Below are positions 1-7,718 of a DNA stretch of 16,624 bases, piece by piece. The stretch's first letter is position 1; the number at the start of each line of letters is the position of its first letter. Where the stretch lies: NCBI GenBank assembly GCA_910579605.1, contig CAJTUG010000007.1, positions 52,513-69,136 on the forward strand, given 5' to 3'. This DNA is from an uncultured Muribaculaceae bacterium. GTDB lineage: Bacteria; Bacteroidota; Bacteroidia; Bacteroidales; Muribaculaceae. The notes under the pieces are model-generated. The model searched no databases and was not told the origin of the DNA. It saw only the letters and a program-made list of their open reading frames with translations. Position numbers and translations under genes: made by a program.

Positions 1-647
1 AGCAAGGGCAGATAGATCTGCAATTTCCAGGCTATGAATCGTATTGGAGCTATGCCGACCGCAAAGGTTATTCTGGTACAGCTATTTTTACTCGCCATAA
101 ACCATTGTCGGTAAAAACCGGTATGGATGTTGATATCCACGATCACGAAGGTAGGATAGTTGCGCTGGAATATGACAAGTTTTATGTCGTGACGGTCTAT
201 ACCCCAAATTCTCAAAATGAGCTTGCCCGTCTTGATTACCGTATGGATTGGGAACGTGATTTTCTTTCATTCATAAAGAAACTCGACAAAGATAAACCTG
301 TGATTTTTTGCGGAGATCTCAATGTGGCTCATAAAGAAATAGATCTTGCGAATCCAAAGACAAACCGTCGAAATGCCGGTTTTACCGACGAAGAAAGATC
401 GTGTATGTCTGTTCTTCTTGAAAACGGTTTTGTAGACTCGTTCAGGTATCTTCATCCCGACGATGTCGGACGATACTCTTGGTGGAGCTACAGAGGCAGA
501 GCCAGGGAAAAGAACGTTGGTTGGCGTATAGATTATTTTATAGTTTCGCAACGCTTGGCTTCAAAAATCAAGAAAGCAGATATACTGCCTGAGGTTACTG
601 GAAGCGACCATTGCCCGGTTTTGATGGAAATTGATATTGAATGCTGA
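1..647 (+). CDS. xth: Exodeoxyribonuclease III (partial, 5' end missing)
   Basis: The reading frame is open from base 3 to the TGA at 645-647 and gives 214 residues. The beginning, perhaps 35-40 residues judged from the usual 250-residue length, lies before the window. The family is the exonuclease-endonuclease-phosphatase fold: Mg-dependent AP endonuclease and 3'-5' exonuclease acting in base excision repair in the cytoplasm. Visible motifs are KGYSGTAIFT near the start, GDLNVAH (metal and substrate-contacting Asp/Asn), WRIDYF, and the terminal GSDHCPV with the catalytic Asp-His pair. These are all in family order, so the enzyme should be active. The following gene starts 73 bases downstream on the same strand and probably has its own promoter. 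The ExoIII/ExoA assignment is firm; the precise symbol (xth or exoA) is convention. Confidence 0.95.
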   Translation, partial: QGQIDLQFPGYESYWSYADRKGYSGTAIFTRHKPLSVKTGMDVDIHDHEGRIVALEYDKFYVVTVYTPNSQNELARLDYRMDWERDFLSFIKKLDKDKPVIFCGDLNVAHKEIDLANPKTNRRNAGFTDEERSCMSVLLENGFVDSFRYLHPDDVGRYSWWSYRGRAREKNVGWRIDYFIVSQRLASKIKKADILPEVTGSDHCPVLMEIDIEC

Positions 648-688
648 TTTTTTGATTGAAAATATACTGTTTTTCTACAAATAATTAG

Positions 689-696
689 TATTTTTG
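689..696 (+). promoter_or_regulatory. Candidate Bacteroidetes -7 promoter element
   Basis: TATTTTTG matches the Bacteroidetes sigma-ABfr -7 consensus TAnnTTTG. It lies 24 bases before the ATG of the receiver/PEP-binding gene, which would give a short leader. No convincing TTG-type -33 element is present at the expected 19-21 base spacing. The region is very AT-rich, so a chance match is quite possible. Confidence 0.3.
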
Positions 697-720
697 TTCC
701 GTTAATCTTTCCACAGTGCA

Positions 721-3700
721 ATGAACGAGGAAGCTCTAAGCAGCATGTATCTTAAGGATACATCTTTTCAAGCTCTCATGCAAAGGCGCATTTTCAATGT
801 GCTTCTCATTGCATCGCCCTACGATGCTTTTATAATGGAAGAGGACGGGCGTGTGGAAGAACAATTATATAACGAGTATGTGGCTCTTAATCTGAGTAGC
901 CCTCCGCGTGTAACCCGTGTTTCTACAATCCATGAGGCTCTTGAGGCTATGCATCAGAAAGCCTTTGATCTGGTGGTAGCAATGCCAGGTGGTGATTTGT
1001 CGGAAACATTTGATGGAGCGGCGCTCCTTAAAGCCGATTATCCCTCTGTGCCTATTGTGGTTCTCACTCCCTTCTCCAAGGAAGTTTCGCGTCGCATTGA
1101 GCACGAAGACATGTCTAATATAGATTTTGTTTTCAGTTGGCTCGGCAATATGGATTTGCTTCTGGCTATCATCAAATTGCTCGAAGACAGCATGAACGCT
1201 AACGATATCACAGAGGTTGGCGTCCAGATGATTCTGTTGGTAGAAGATTCTGTGAGGTTCTATTCGTCGGTTCTGCCGCATATTTACCGTTTTCTCTTAT
1301 CACAGTCGCGGTTGTTTTCTACCGAAGCCTTAAATCAGCATGAGCAGATGCTGCGCATGCGTGGACGTCCAAAAGTTATGCTTGCCAGAAACTACGAAGA
1401 GGCTATGGAACTTTATGAGCGCTACGGGCAGCATATGTTGGGCGTGATAAGTGATGTGTCTTTCATGAAGGGTGGTGTGAAAGATTCGTCGGCAGGAATA
1501 AAACTCGCAAAATTCCTGCGTAGCCAGGACCCGTATCTTCCTATTATTATAGAAAGCAGCGAACAAGAAAACGCAAATGCAGTTTCTCAGTTTGGCGGTG
1601 TGTTTATAGATAAAAACAGCAAGAAACTCCCGGTAGATCTTGGCGAGGCCATTATGGATAATTTTGGCTTTGGCGATTTTATAATAAGGAATCCTAAGAA
1701 CGGCGCAGAAATTATGCGTATCCGCGATTTGAAGGATATGCAGCAAAAAGTGTTTGATATTCCTGCAGAGTCGTTGCTCTATCATGCGAGCCAAAACGAT
1801 ATTTCTCGTTGGCTCTATTCCAGGGCAATGTTTCCCATTGCCGAAGTCATAAAACGACACCGTTTTTCCAATATAGAAGAAGCTCCTGCGGTGAAGCAAT
1901 TATTCTTTGAGCTGATAGTTAAATACAGGAAGATGAAAAACCGTGGAGTAGTGGCCGTATTCAAGAAAGAACGATTTGACCATTATTCTAATTTTGCACG
2001 TATAGGACAAGGCTCCTTAGGGGGCAAAGGACGCGGTTTGGCTTTCATTGATTCTATCATTAAAAAGAATCCGGTCTGCGATAATTTTGACGGCATTACA
2101 ATTTCTATCCCAAGAACTGTGGTGCTATGTACCGACATTTTTGATGAGTTCATGAGGGAGAATAAACTCTATCCTTTGGCTCTAAGCAATGTAGAAGACA
2201 ATGAAATACTCAAGGCTTTCCTCAAAGCAAAACTGCCGGATCGTGTTAGAGAAGATCTGCTCGCTCTCCTTGATGTCGTAGACAGGCCTTTTGCCGTGAG
2301 AAGTTCAAGTCTTCTTGAAGATTCCCATTATCAGCCTTTTGCAGGAATATATTCCACATATATGGTTCCGTATTGTGTGGATTCAGAACTGCGGCTTAAA
2401 TGGCTTACCGATGCTATAAAAGGTGTGTATGCCTCTGTTTTTTATGCGGCATCCAAATCGTATATGACTGCTACAAGCAATGTCATAGATCAGGAAAAAA
2501 TGGCCGTTATACTTCAGGAGGTAGTAGGCGAAAATCACAACGGGTTCTATTTCCCATCATTCTCGGGAGTGGGACGCTCTTTGAATTATTACCCTCTTGG
2601 CGATGAGCAACCCGAAGACGGTGTTGCCGAAATAGCTATAGGTATGGGTAAATATATTGTTGATGGTGGTCGCGGCCTGAGATTCTCTCCATTGCATCCG
2701 GAACATGTTTTGCAGACATCAACTATTGACTTGGCTCTCCGGGATACTCAGACATACATGTTTGCCCTAAAACCATTGGGTGAGGATAAAAATTTCCAAA
2801 TCAATATTGACGAAGGAGAATGCCTTGTAAAGAAACAAGTACAGGATTTTGCAGATACCGGAGCGTTGAAATATATGGTATCTACATTTGACTATATCAA
2901 TGGTATACTCAAAGACTACGAGGATGGCCGGGGGCGGCGTGTAGTTACTTTTGCCAATGTTTTGCGAGACAAAGCATGGCCATTGGCAAAGGCACTCGAT
3001 TTCATGCTAAAGCAAGGACAGACGGCCATGCAGAGACCGGTAGAAATAGAATTTGCCGGTATCATAGCTCCAAAACCTGATGAAAATGGCTTAAAGGGTC
3101 AATTGTATTGGCTTCAAATAAGGCCAATTATAGATCGTAAGAATCTAATTTCAGACGAGGTTCTGGAATGCGACGATTCCGAACTTATCCTAAGATCTGC
3201 AACGGCTCTCGGTAATGGAATGATAGAGGGGGTTAAAACTGTGGTTTACATAAAACCAGAGGTCTTTGATTCTTTAAACAACCCTAAAATTGTTCCTATA
3301 CTCCAACGTGTAAATAAAGCCATGATTGAACATTCCGAGCCTTATTTGCTTATAGGTCCAGGCCGTTGGGGATCTTCCGACTCTGCGTTGGGCATACCTG
3401 TTAAATGGGCTGATATTTCGGCAGCGAGAGTAATTGTAGAGGCTGCTGTAGGAAACTACAGGATAGAACCGAGCCAAGGAACTCATTTCTTTCAGAATCT
3501 CACGTCTTTTGGAGTAGGATACTTTACTATTGATCCTCAAGGAGGAAATGGATTCTACGACCATAATTTTCTTGATGCTATTCCTGCCGATTACGAAGAC
3601 GACTATTTACGTATTATACACTTTGATACCCAGCTTGAAATTGCCATTAACGGTCGATCGGGTCTTGGTATCGTAAGAAAACCCGCACAGGGAAATCCTT

Positions 3701-3723
3701 CTACTAATCCATTAGAAAAATGA
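721..3723 (+). CDS. Double receiver-like / PEP-pyruvate-binding domain fusion protein
   Basis: This is a 1000-residue predicted cytoplasmic protein. Residues about 22-155 look like a degenerate receiver domain: the beta-3 segment reads FDLVVAMPGG, so the phosphoacceptor Asp position appears to be Met88. Residues about 168-312 form a second, more complete receiver with the acidic pair E175-D176, candidate phosphoacceptor D245 in GVISDVS, Ser279 and Lys298. An unusual insertion follows its first strand. Residues about 425-810 are the PPDK N-terminal (PEP/pyruvate-binding, ATP-grasp-like) domain, with IGQGSLGGKGRGLAF, FAVRSSSLLEDS and the late VEIEFAG and LQIRPI motifs. The C-terminus carries LIGPGRWGSSDSALG and a conserved-looking beta region. 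No TGGxxSHA phosphohistidine motif and no PEP-utiliser barrel are visible, so a normal PEP synthase or PPDK reaction is unlikely. The next gene overlaps it by ATGA, implying translational coupling. The domain call is firm; substrate and function are unknown. Confidence 0.85.
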   Translation: MNEEALSSMYLKDTSFQALMQRRIFNVLLIASPYDAFIMEEDGRVEEQLYNEYVALNLSSPPRVTRVSTIHEALEAMHQKAFDLVVAMPGGDLSETFDGAALLKADYPSVPIVVLTPFSKEVSRRIEHEDMSNIDFVFSWLGNMDLLLAIIKLLEDSMNANDITEVGVQMILLVEDSVRFYSSVLPHIYRFLLSQSRLFSTEALNQHEQMLRMRGRPKVMLARNYEEAMELYERYGQHMLGVISDVSFMKGGVKDSSAGIKLAKFLRSQDPYLPIIIESSEQENANAVSQFGGVFIDKNSKKLPVDLGEAIMDNFGFGDFIIRNPKNGAEIMRIRDLKDMQQKVFDIPAESLLYHASQNDISRWLYSRAMFPIAEVIKRHRFSNIEEAPAVKQLFFELIVKYRKMKNRGVVAVFKKERFDHYSNFARIGQGSLGGKGRGLAFIDSIIKKNPVCDNFDGITISIPRTVVLCTDIFDEFMRENKLYPLALSNVEDNEILKAFLKAKLPDRVREDLLALLDVVDRPFAVRSSSLLEDSHYQPFAGIYSTYMVPYCVDSELRLKWLTDAIKGVYASVFYAASKSYMTATSNVIDQEKMAVILQEVVGENHNGFYFPSFSGVGRSLNYYPLGDEQPEDGVAEIAIGMGKYIVDGGRGLRFSPLHPEHVLQTSTIDLALRDTQTYMFALKPLGEDKNFQINIDEGECLVKKQVQDFADTGALKYMVSTFDYINGILKDYEDGRGRRVVTFANVLRDKAWPLAKALDFMLKQGQTAMQRPVEIEFAGIIAPKPDENGLKGQLYWLQIRPIIDRKNLISDEVLECDDSELILRSATALGNGMIEGVKTVVYIKPEVFDSLNNPKIVPILQRVNKAMIEHSEPYLLIGPGRWGSSDSALGIPVKWADISAARVIVEAAVGNYRIEPSQGTHFFQNLTSFGVGYFTIDPQGGNGFYDHNFLDAIPADYEDDYLRIIHFDTQLEIAINGRSGLGIVRKPAQGNPSTNPLEK

Positions 3724-5090
3724 GCTTTTTTAAAAATATTGCAAGGGTCTTCGGCTTTGGAGACCGTGAAAACGAGATAGATGATCTGACATCCGACGAT
3801 TCCGAGGAAATTCAGGATAATCTGCAAGCTAAGGTGCAAGTTGCGGATTCGGTTGCCGACGAAATGTCTGCGCCAAGGATAAGCGATGAAATGAAATCTA
3901 AAATCTTTGAGAGCGTTTTAGCCGTTTTCAATGAAGCGTTGCCGGAATTCCTGCAGAAATCCATAGACCCTGAAGCACAACAAAAAGCGCTCCTTGAAAA
4001 AATTAATTCGTCTCTGGATGGATACCTTGATAATTTAAATGTTCAGGCAGAACGTTTTGCCGAGAATAAACTTCGCACCGAAACCGACAATGTCAAGGTT
4101 GAGGCAGATAAGCTCAAGAATCAGATGGAAAAGCTCGAGAAGCAACGTGATAATTTCCGTGAACAGCAGCTTAGCGCAGATCGCCGGCGAAGGGCTTTGG
4201 CAGATAGAGTATCCGATTTGGAAACGCAACTTGCCACGGCAGAGGCCGAGCGCGAGCAATTTGAACTTGAAAACAAAAGCCTCCTAAATAAAATCAAAGT
4301 TGCTGAAGTGCAGCCGGGACTTGTAGAGGAAATGTCACGTGAAATTGAGAGGCTTAAAACTGAAATTGAAAATGCCTCAAAGGGTTCGGATAATGCCTTG
4401 GAAGCTGCGCGTGCATCTCAGTTGAAGCAATTAAATGAGGAATTGGCTAAATGCAAGGAAAATCTTGCTCAAACAGAGCTAAAAGTAGCCGAGGCCGAGA
4501 AAAAAATTGCTGAAGCCGAGGCCGCTAAAGATTTGGCATGTTCCGATGCGCACCAGTGGAAAGAAAGTGCGCTTCAGTTGCAAAATGATTTGGAAGAATT
4601 GAAACAGGGAAACCTTATTTCAAGCGAACTATATTCTGGTTTGCAAAACGAATTGGTAGCAGAAAGAGAAGCCAAGGAGGCTGTTGAAGCAGAATTGGCA
4701 GAGGCAAAAGGCATATACGATACAGTTTTGACGCTCCAATCGCAGATGGAACAAGTAGAAGATATCATCAAGAAACGCGACGAACGAATTTCAAAGCTCA
4801 AAACAGCAAATAAAAAACTTAAAGACGAATTGGCGCAAATCAAGGCTTTATCTGTAGACAACGGTTTGTTTTCTATGGCAGAAGAACCTGCTGCTGTGTA
4901 TTCTAAAAATGCTCCTGCCGATCAAAGCGATAATTTAGATGAAGACTTTGAACTGCCCGATTGGTTTTGTGCGTCCAACGATCCTGAGTACGATGCTACT
5001 ATAAAAAGTGAGCACATCGATTTCGGATATCAGGAGCCTCCTAAAAAGCCTCGTCCACCCGAAAACGATGCGCAATTATCGTTATTCTAA
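3720..5090 (+). CDS. Coiled-coil protein with a C-terminal QLSLF clamp-binding-like motif
   Basis: This 456-residue acidic protein overlaps the preceding stop codon by ATGA, so it is very likely co-translated with the PEP-binding fusion. Residues 1-50 are polar and acidic after a basic/hydrophobic start (FFKNIARVFGFG). Residues about 58-110 are helical. Residues about 110-375 form a long heptad-rich coiled coil (Glu, Lys, Leu and Ala repeats such as AEAEKKIAEAEAAKD). The last 80 residues are acidic and disordered-looking and end in AQLSLF. There is no signal peptide or membrane segment, so it should be cytoplasmic. I do not recognise the family. The coupling suggests a scaffold or partner for the receiver/ATP-grasp protein. 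The terminal QLSLF equals the canonical bacterial beta-clamp binding pentapeptide, which would place it near DNA replication or repair; that is inference. Confidence 0.85.
   Translation: MSFFKNIARVFGFGDRENEIDDLTSDDSEEIQDNLQAKVQVADSVADEMSAPRISDEMKSKIFESVLAVFNEALPEFLQKSIDPEAQQKALLEKINSSLDGYLDNLNVQAERFAENKLRTETDNVKVEADKLKNQMEKLEKQRDNFREQQLSADRRRRALADRVSDLETQLATAEAEREQFELENKSLLNKIKVAEVQPGLVEEMSREIERLKTEIENASKGSDNALEAARASQLKQLNEELAKCKENLAQTELKVAEAEKKIAEAEAAKDLACSDAHQWKESALQLQNDLEELKQGNLISSELYSGLQNELVAEREAKEAVEAELAEAKGIYDTVLTLQSQMEQVEDIIKKRDERISKLKTANKKLKDELAQIKALSVDNGLFSMAEEPAAVYSKNAPADQSDNLDEDFELPDWFCASNDPEYDATIKSEHIDFGYQEPPKKPRPPENDAQLSLF
5073..5087 (+). other. Codons for C-terminal QLSLF, a beta sliding clamp binding-like motif
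   Basis: These are the last five sense codons of the coiled-coil gene and encode Gln-Leu-Ser-Leu-Phe immediately before TAA. The published consensus for DnaN-binding peptides is QL(S/D)LF, typically on flexible or extreme C-terminal tails, as here. A chance match of a short motif cannot be excluded from one sequence. Confidence 0.5.
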
Positions 5091-5627
5091 TCAGTAATTA
5101 AAAGTATAAACGTGTTCGTTTTGTCCTAATCGGTTGAGGCGAACACGGAATGTTTCTGTTTGGTTGTTATGTTTTACAACAACCGTTACAGGACCTCCGT
5201 TCCATGCAAGCGGATCTAAACGATACATTACGACACTTACTTCATATTGCCCGTGCATAGGATTGGTCCAATAGATGTTTTCGGCAGAACCGCGGCCTCC
5301 TCGCCTGTTGTCTACGTCTAACCTGCCACCGGTGGCGGCATCTGTCATATTCTGGAAATATAATTCATTGCCGTTTGGTTGTGCTACATGAAGGTCTACA
5401 TCACCGGGAAAATCCCAAAGCATAGTTATTTTTATTTCGCCGTCGTTGCCTATATTACGTGCTATTTCCTCAGCTTCTTCTTCACTGGGCGTCGTAGGCT
5501 CTTCATATGGTGGTTGTGGTTGTTCTGTTGTTTGTTCTTCGTTGCATCCTCGACAGTTTGTCATCAACAATAGTGCTATCAATATGATGTATACTGCGGC
5601 AAGTATGCCTTTCATCTTTCCGTTCAT
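5091..5627 (-). CDS. Membrane-anchored DUF2135/YfaP-like domain protein
   Basis: This encodes 178 residues, starting at ATG 5625-5627 (MNGKMKG). That start leaves an 11-base gap to the upstream DUF1294 gene; a longer frame to 5723 would overlap that gene and add residues with no clear function. Residues about 7-24 are a hydrophobic helix ending in MTNC, which is a poor lipobox, so a signal anchor is more likely than a lipoprotein signal. Residues 28-58 are a Pro/Glu/Thr-rich linker. Residues about 65-178 are a beta-sandwich domain with WDFPGDVDLHVAQPNG, GGRLDVDN and ENIYW, motifs typical of DUF2135/YfaP-like domains. It should be exposed to the periplasm. It is the last gene of the operon, and its TGA (5091-5093) directly abuts the TAA of the convergent coiled-coil gene. 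The domain resemblance is fairly strong; the molecular role is unknown. Confidence 0.8.
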   Translation of the reverse strand: MNGKMKGILAAVYIILIALLLMTNCRGCNEEQTTEQPQPPYEEPTTPSEEEAEEIARNIGNDGEIKITMLWDFPGDVDLHVAQPNGNELYFQNMTDAATGGRLDVDNRRGGRGSAENIYWTNPMHGQYEVSVVMYRLDPLAWNGGPVTVVVKHNNQTETFRVRLNRLGQNEHVYTFNY

Positions 5628-5638
5628 AATATTAAAAT

Positions 5639-5920
5639 TTATCGGGTGAGAAGATATACATATATTGCTATTTGGATAAATAAAATGGCTGGAACACCGA
5701 TGTAAAACAATGGTTTCCTGCATTTATGGTTGAATATAACCATTCCGCAGAGCGAACCGAATGCCCCTCCTAAAACCGTGACTATGGCAAGGAGAAACTC
5801 GGGTATACGCCATTTGTGGTAAACGGCCCTGTGCTTGTCGTAAGCCCATATGATAAACGAAAGCAAGCTCATGAAATATATGAGTGGCAGGAGGGTTTCT
5901 GTGAAAATATATGGTGTCAT
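5639..5920 (-). CDS. DUF1294 family small membrane protein
   Basis: This encodes a 93-residue inner membrane protein with hydrophobic segments at about 6-25, 41-62 and 71-90. The pattern is diagnostic of DUF1294: an early YDKHRA motif after the first helix, then WRIPE, then LGGAFGSLCGM, then FNHKCRKPLF. Length fits the family, which is usually under 130 residues. Its function is not known; members sometimes occur fused to cold-shock domains or near unrelated genes. Here it starts 2 bases after the stop of the 597-residue gene and ends 11 bases before the DUF2135-like gene, so it is clearly part of the operon. It may be a general membrane protein that has been co-opted, or a functional part of the assembly. 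Confidence 0.88.
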   Translation of the reverse strand: MTPYIFTETLLPLIYFMSLLSFIIWAYDKHRAVYHKWRIPEFLLAIVTVLGGAFGSLCGMVIFNHKCRKPLFYIGVPAILFIQIAIYVYLLTR

Positions 5921-5922
5921 AC

Positions 5923-7716
5923 TTAACCGAAGAAATTAGGAAGATTAGGTAAAAAACCGGTCAAAAAATAATAATTGAAAATCAGTAGCAATGCCCCGCC
6001 GAGGGCTAATGCTGCTTCGCCTATTATTTTCCAAATCGGGAACGGGCCATCTACTTCATAGAGTTCATATTCCTTTTCATCTTTTTCAAGTTGGAGGGGT
6101 AATTTAGGGAAAACACGTTCTGTAGAGTAGAGGCTCACTTCAACGGGTTTATCTGTTGTGAAAAACTCACTGCTGAAATTCATCTCACCTTGTTGATCCA
6201 AAATGGCAGTTTGGCGGTGGTCGTCTTGTTGTAGTATAGCTGTTAAACCAACTCCTGGCCGATTGCCTTTAAGGATAACACGGAGTGTCATGTCTTGGAG
6301 CTCATTGCCGCTTGTATATGGCAATTGGAATATATATTCTCTTTGGTGATAGTCTAAATTGTATGTTGCATTGAAATTCGGCGAATGGGTATCGCAAGCT
6401 GTCATGGTTTCACCTGAGACAACACCATTGAGAGCGATACATCCGGTTGGGTCTGTGAGATAATCTATTGGTCCGTCTCCGGTATCTACTGTTACCGGAT
6501 ATTGAGGCATAGGATCTCCAGAGGCATTTATAACACGTAAGAAAGCGTCGAACTCTACTGTCGGAACAGTATCGAAAACAAAATCAAAAACGACGAGTTC
6601 TCCCTCTATCCTTTTGGTCGCCTGTTGGTCTCTTACATGTGCAACGGCATCGGTAGGTGTCTGAGGTGTGTCTAATTCTACAATCGCTTTGCCTTGTGAG
6701 TTTGTGAATAGATTATAAGATTGACTGCCTGCAATTAGCCTGACGGCTTCGTTGGCTATTCCATTGCCATCGGAATGTACATTTATTTCTATCCTTGTTT
6801 TTGGCGTAGCGGGTGTGGCAATATTGAAATCAAAAACATTATCGGTGTTTTTTGTCAATTGGCGTCTAACACTTTGCCCGTCATAGACAACCGTACAGAA
6901 CTCGTCTTCAAACCACGGGAATCTTACCGTGCCGGTACCGTTGAATATTTGTACCTCAGCACTCCTGTAACCGTAATTTACCATTGCGCTTTCCCCATGA
7001 ACGTCTACACCGTCGCGACGTGCATTAACGCGCACTGTTGTATATTCTGTCACATCTAAGTCTACGTGCGTAGTATCTTCGGCGACAGTAAATTCTCGTT
7101 GGAATCCTGTTTTTTGGTCTTCAAGTAAGAAATGATGTCCAATAGTGGGAATCCCGAAATCGTAAAGGCCGTTATTATCTGTAAAACATGATTCCGACCA
7201 GCGGGTGCCCTGCATGTATTTAAACTCGCGATTAGCTATAGCTCTGCCGTCGATGACAAAACTTATTGTCACTGCTTCTCTCACAGTTTGTTTTTCGGGA
7301 TCGATAATTGGACCTGCAGTTGCTCGTTTAAAATTGGCAAACCCCCAACCGGTAATGAGCAATTCCATACCAGTGCCGTTATTACGTACAAATAGGAAAT
7401 CGTCGTTAGGCACGGTAAATATTGATTCAAGTCGGGCTTTTTCGGTTGGACGACGAGAAATTGCGCGTTCAAGCAGGGTAGATAGCAACAATCTTGCCTG
7501 TGTCTGAGTTTCATCGGACACTGCTCCGAGTGGCTGCCATCCTTGAGTATCAGCAACCGACCAATAATATCCTGCCGGGGTCACGTAGACTTTGGCAAAA
7601 TACGATGCGTCGCCTTCAAGCAAGGTCTTTAGACGGTTGTTTGCCATAGGACCTGCTTGGAGGTTTGGAACTTGCCAATGTACCTCCGATTGGAGTACTT
7701 CTTTTATCTTTGCCAT
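5923..7716 (-). CDS. Beta-rich, C-terminally membrane-anchored hypothetical protein
   Basis: This encodes 597 residues with no N-terminal signal (it starts MAKIKEVLQS). One hydrophobic helix lies near the C-terminus (about 563-585, after PFPIWKIIGEAALALGG), followed by a short tail. Residues about 20-130 form a distinct N-terminal region containing LLITGWGFANF. From about 145 to 550 there are several beta-sandwich-like modules with the look of carboxypeptidase-regulatory or Ig-like repeats: phrases such as CFTDNNGLYDFGIP, LFTNSQGKAIVEL and YLTDPTGCIALNG recur at roughly regular spacing. With no signal peptide and a C-terminal helix, the simplest topology is a tail-anchored protein with the modules in the cytoplasm, unusual for such domains. 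It starts 2 bases after the upstream stop codon. I do not recognise the full protein. A structural or adaptor role in a membrane complex is inferred. Confidence 0.82.
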   Translation of the reverse strand: MAKIKEVLQSEVHWQVPNLQAGPMANNRLKTLLEGDASYFAKVYVTPAGYYWSVADTQGWQPLGAVSDETQTQARLLLSTLLERAISRRPTEKARLESIFTVPNDDFLFVRNNGTGMELLITGWGFANFKRATAGPIIDPEKQTVREAVTISFVIDGRAIANREFKYMQGTRWSESCFTDNNGLYDFGIPTIGHHFLLEDQKTGFQREFTVAEDTTHVDLDVTEYTTVRVNARRDGVDVHGESAMVNYGYRSAEVQIFNGTGTVRFPWFEDEFCTVVYDGQSVRRQLTKNTDNVFDFNIATPATPKTRIEINVHSDGNGIANEAVRLIAGSQSYNLFTNSQGKAIVELDTPQTPTDAVAHVRDQQATKRIEGELVVFDFVFDTVPTVEFDAFLRVINASGDPMPQYPVTVDTGDGPIDYLTDPTGCIALNGVVSGETMTACDTHSPNFNATYNLDYHQREYIFQLPYTSGNELQDMTLRVILKGNRPGVGLTAILQQDDHRQTAILDQQGEMNFSSEFFTTDKPVEVSLYSTERVFPKLPLQLEKDEKEYELYEVDGPFPIWKIIGEAALALGGALLLIFNYYFLTGFLPNLPNFFG

Positions 7717-7718
7717 AG

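Noticed and set aside
659..696. AT-rich imperfect inverted repeat as a terminator after ExoIII
   Set aside because: The arms pair over only about 7 A/T-rich positions with a mismatch and a loop of about 20 bases, with no GC stem. It overlaps the candidate -7 element instead.
1330..1899. A 189-codon open frame on the - strand
   Set aside because: It is antisense to the receiver/PEP-binding fusion, and its translation looks like a random His/Arg/Ile-rich shadow sequence.
721..3723. Annotation as phosphoenolpyruvate synthase (ppsA)
   Set aside because: Only the N-terminal PEP/pyruvate-binding domain is present. The phosphohistidine motif and PEP-utiliser barrel needed for that reaction are not visible.
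5628..5723. Extended start for the DUF2135-like gene
   Set aside because: It would overlap the DUF1294 gene by 85 bases and put a hydrophilic extension before the membrane helix. The ATG at 5625-5627 gives a normal anchor and an 11-base gap.
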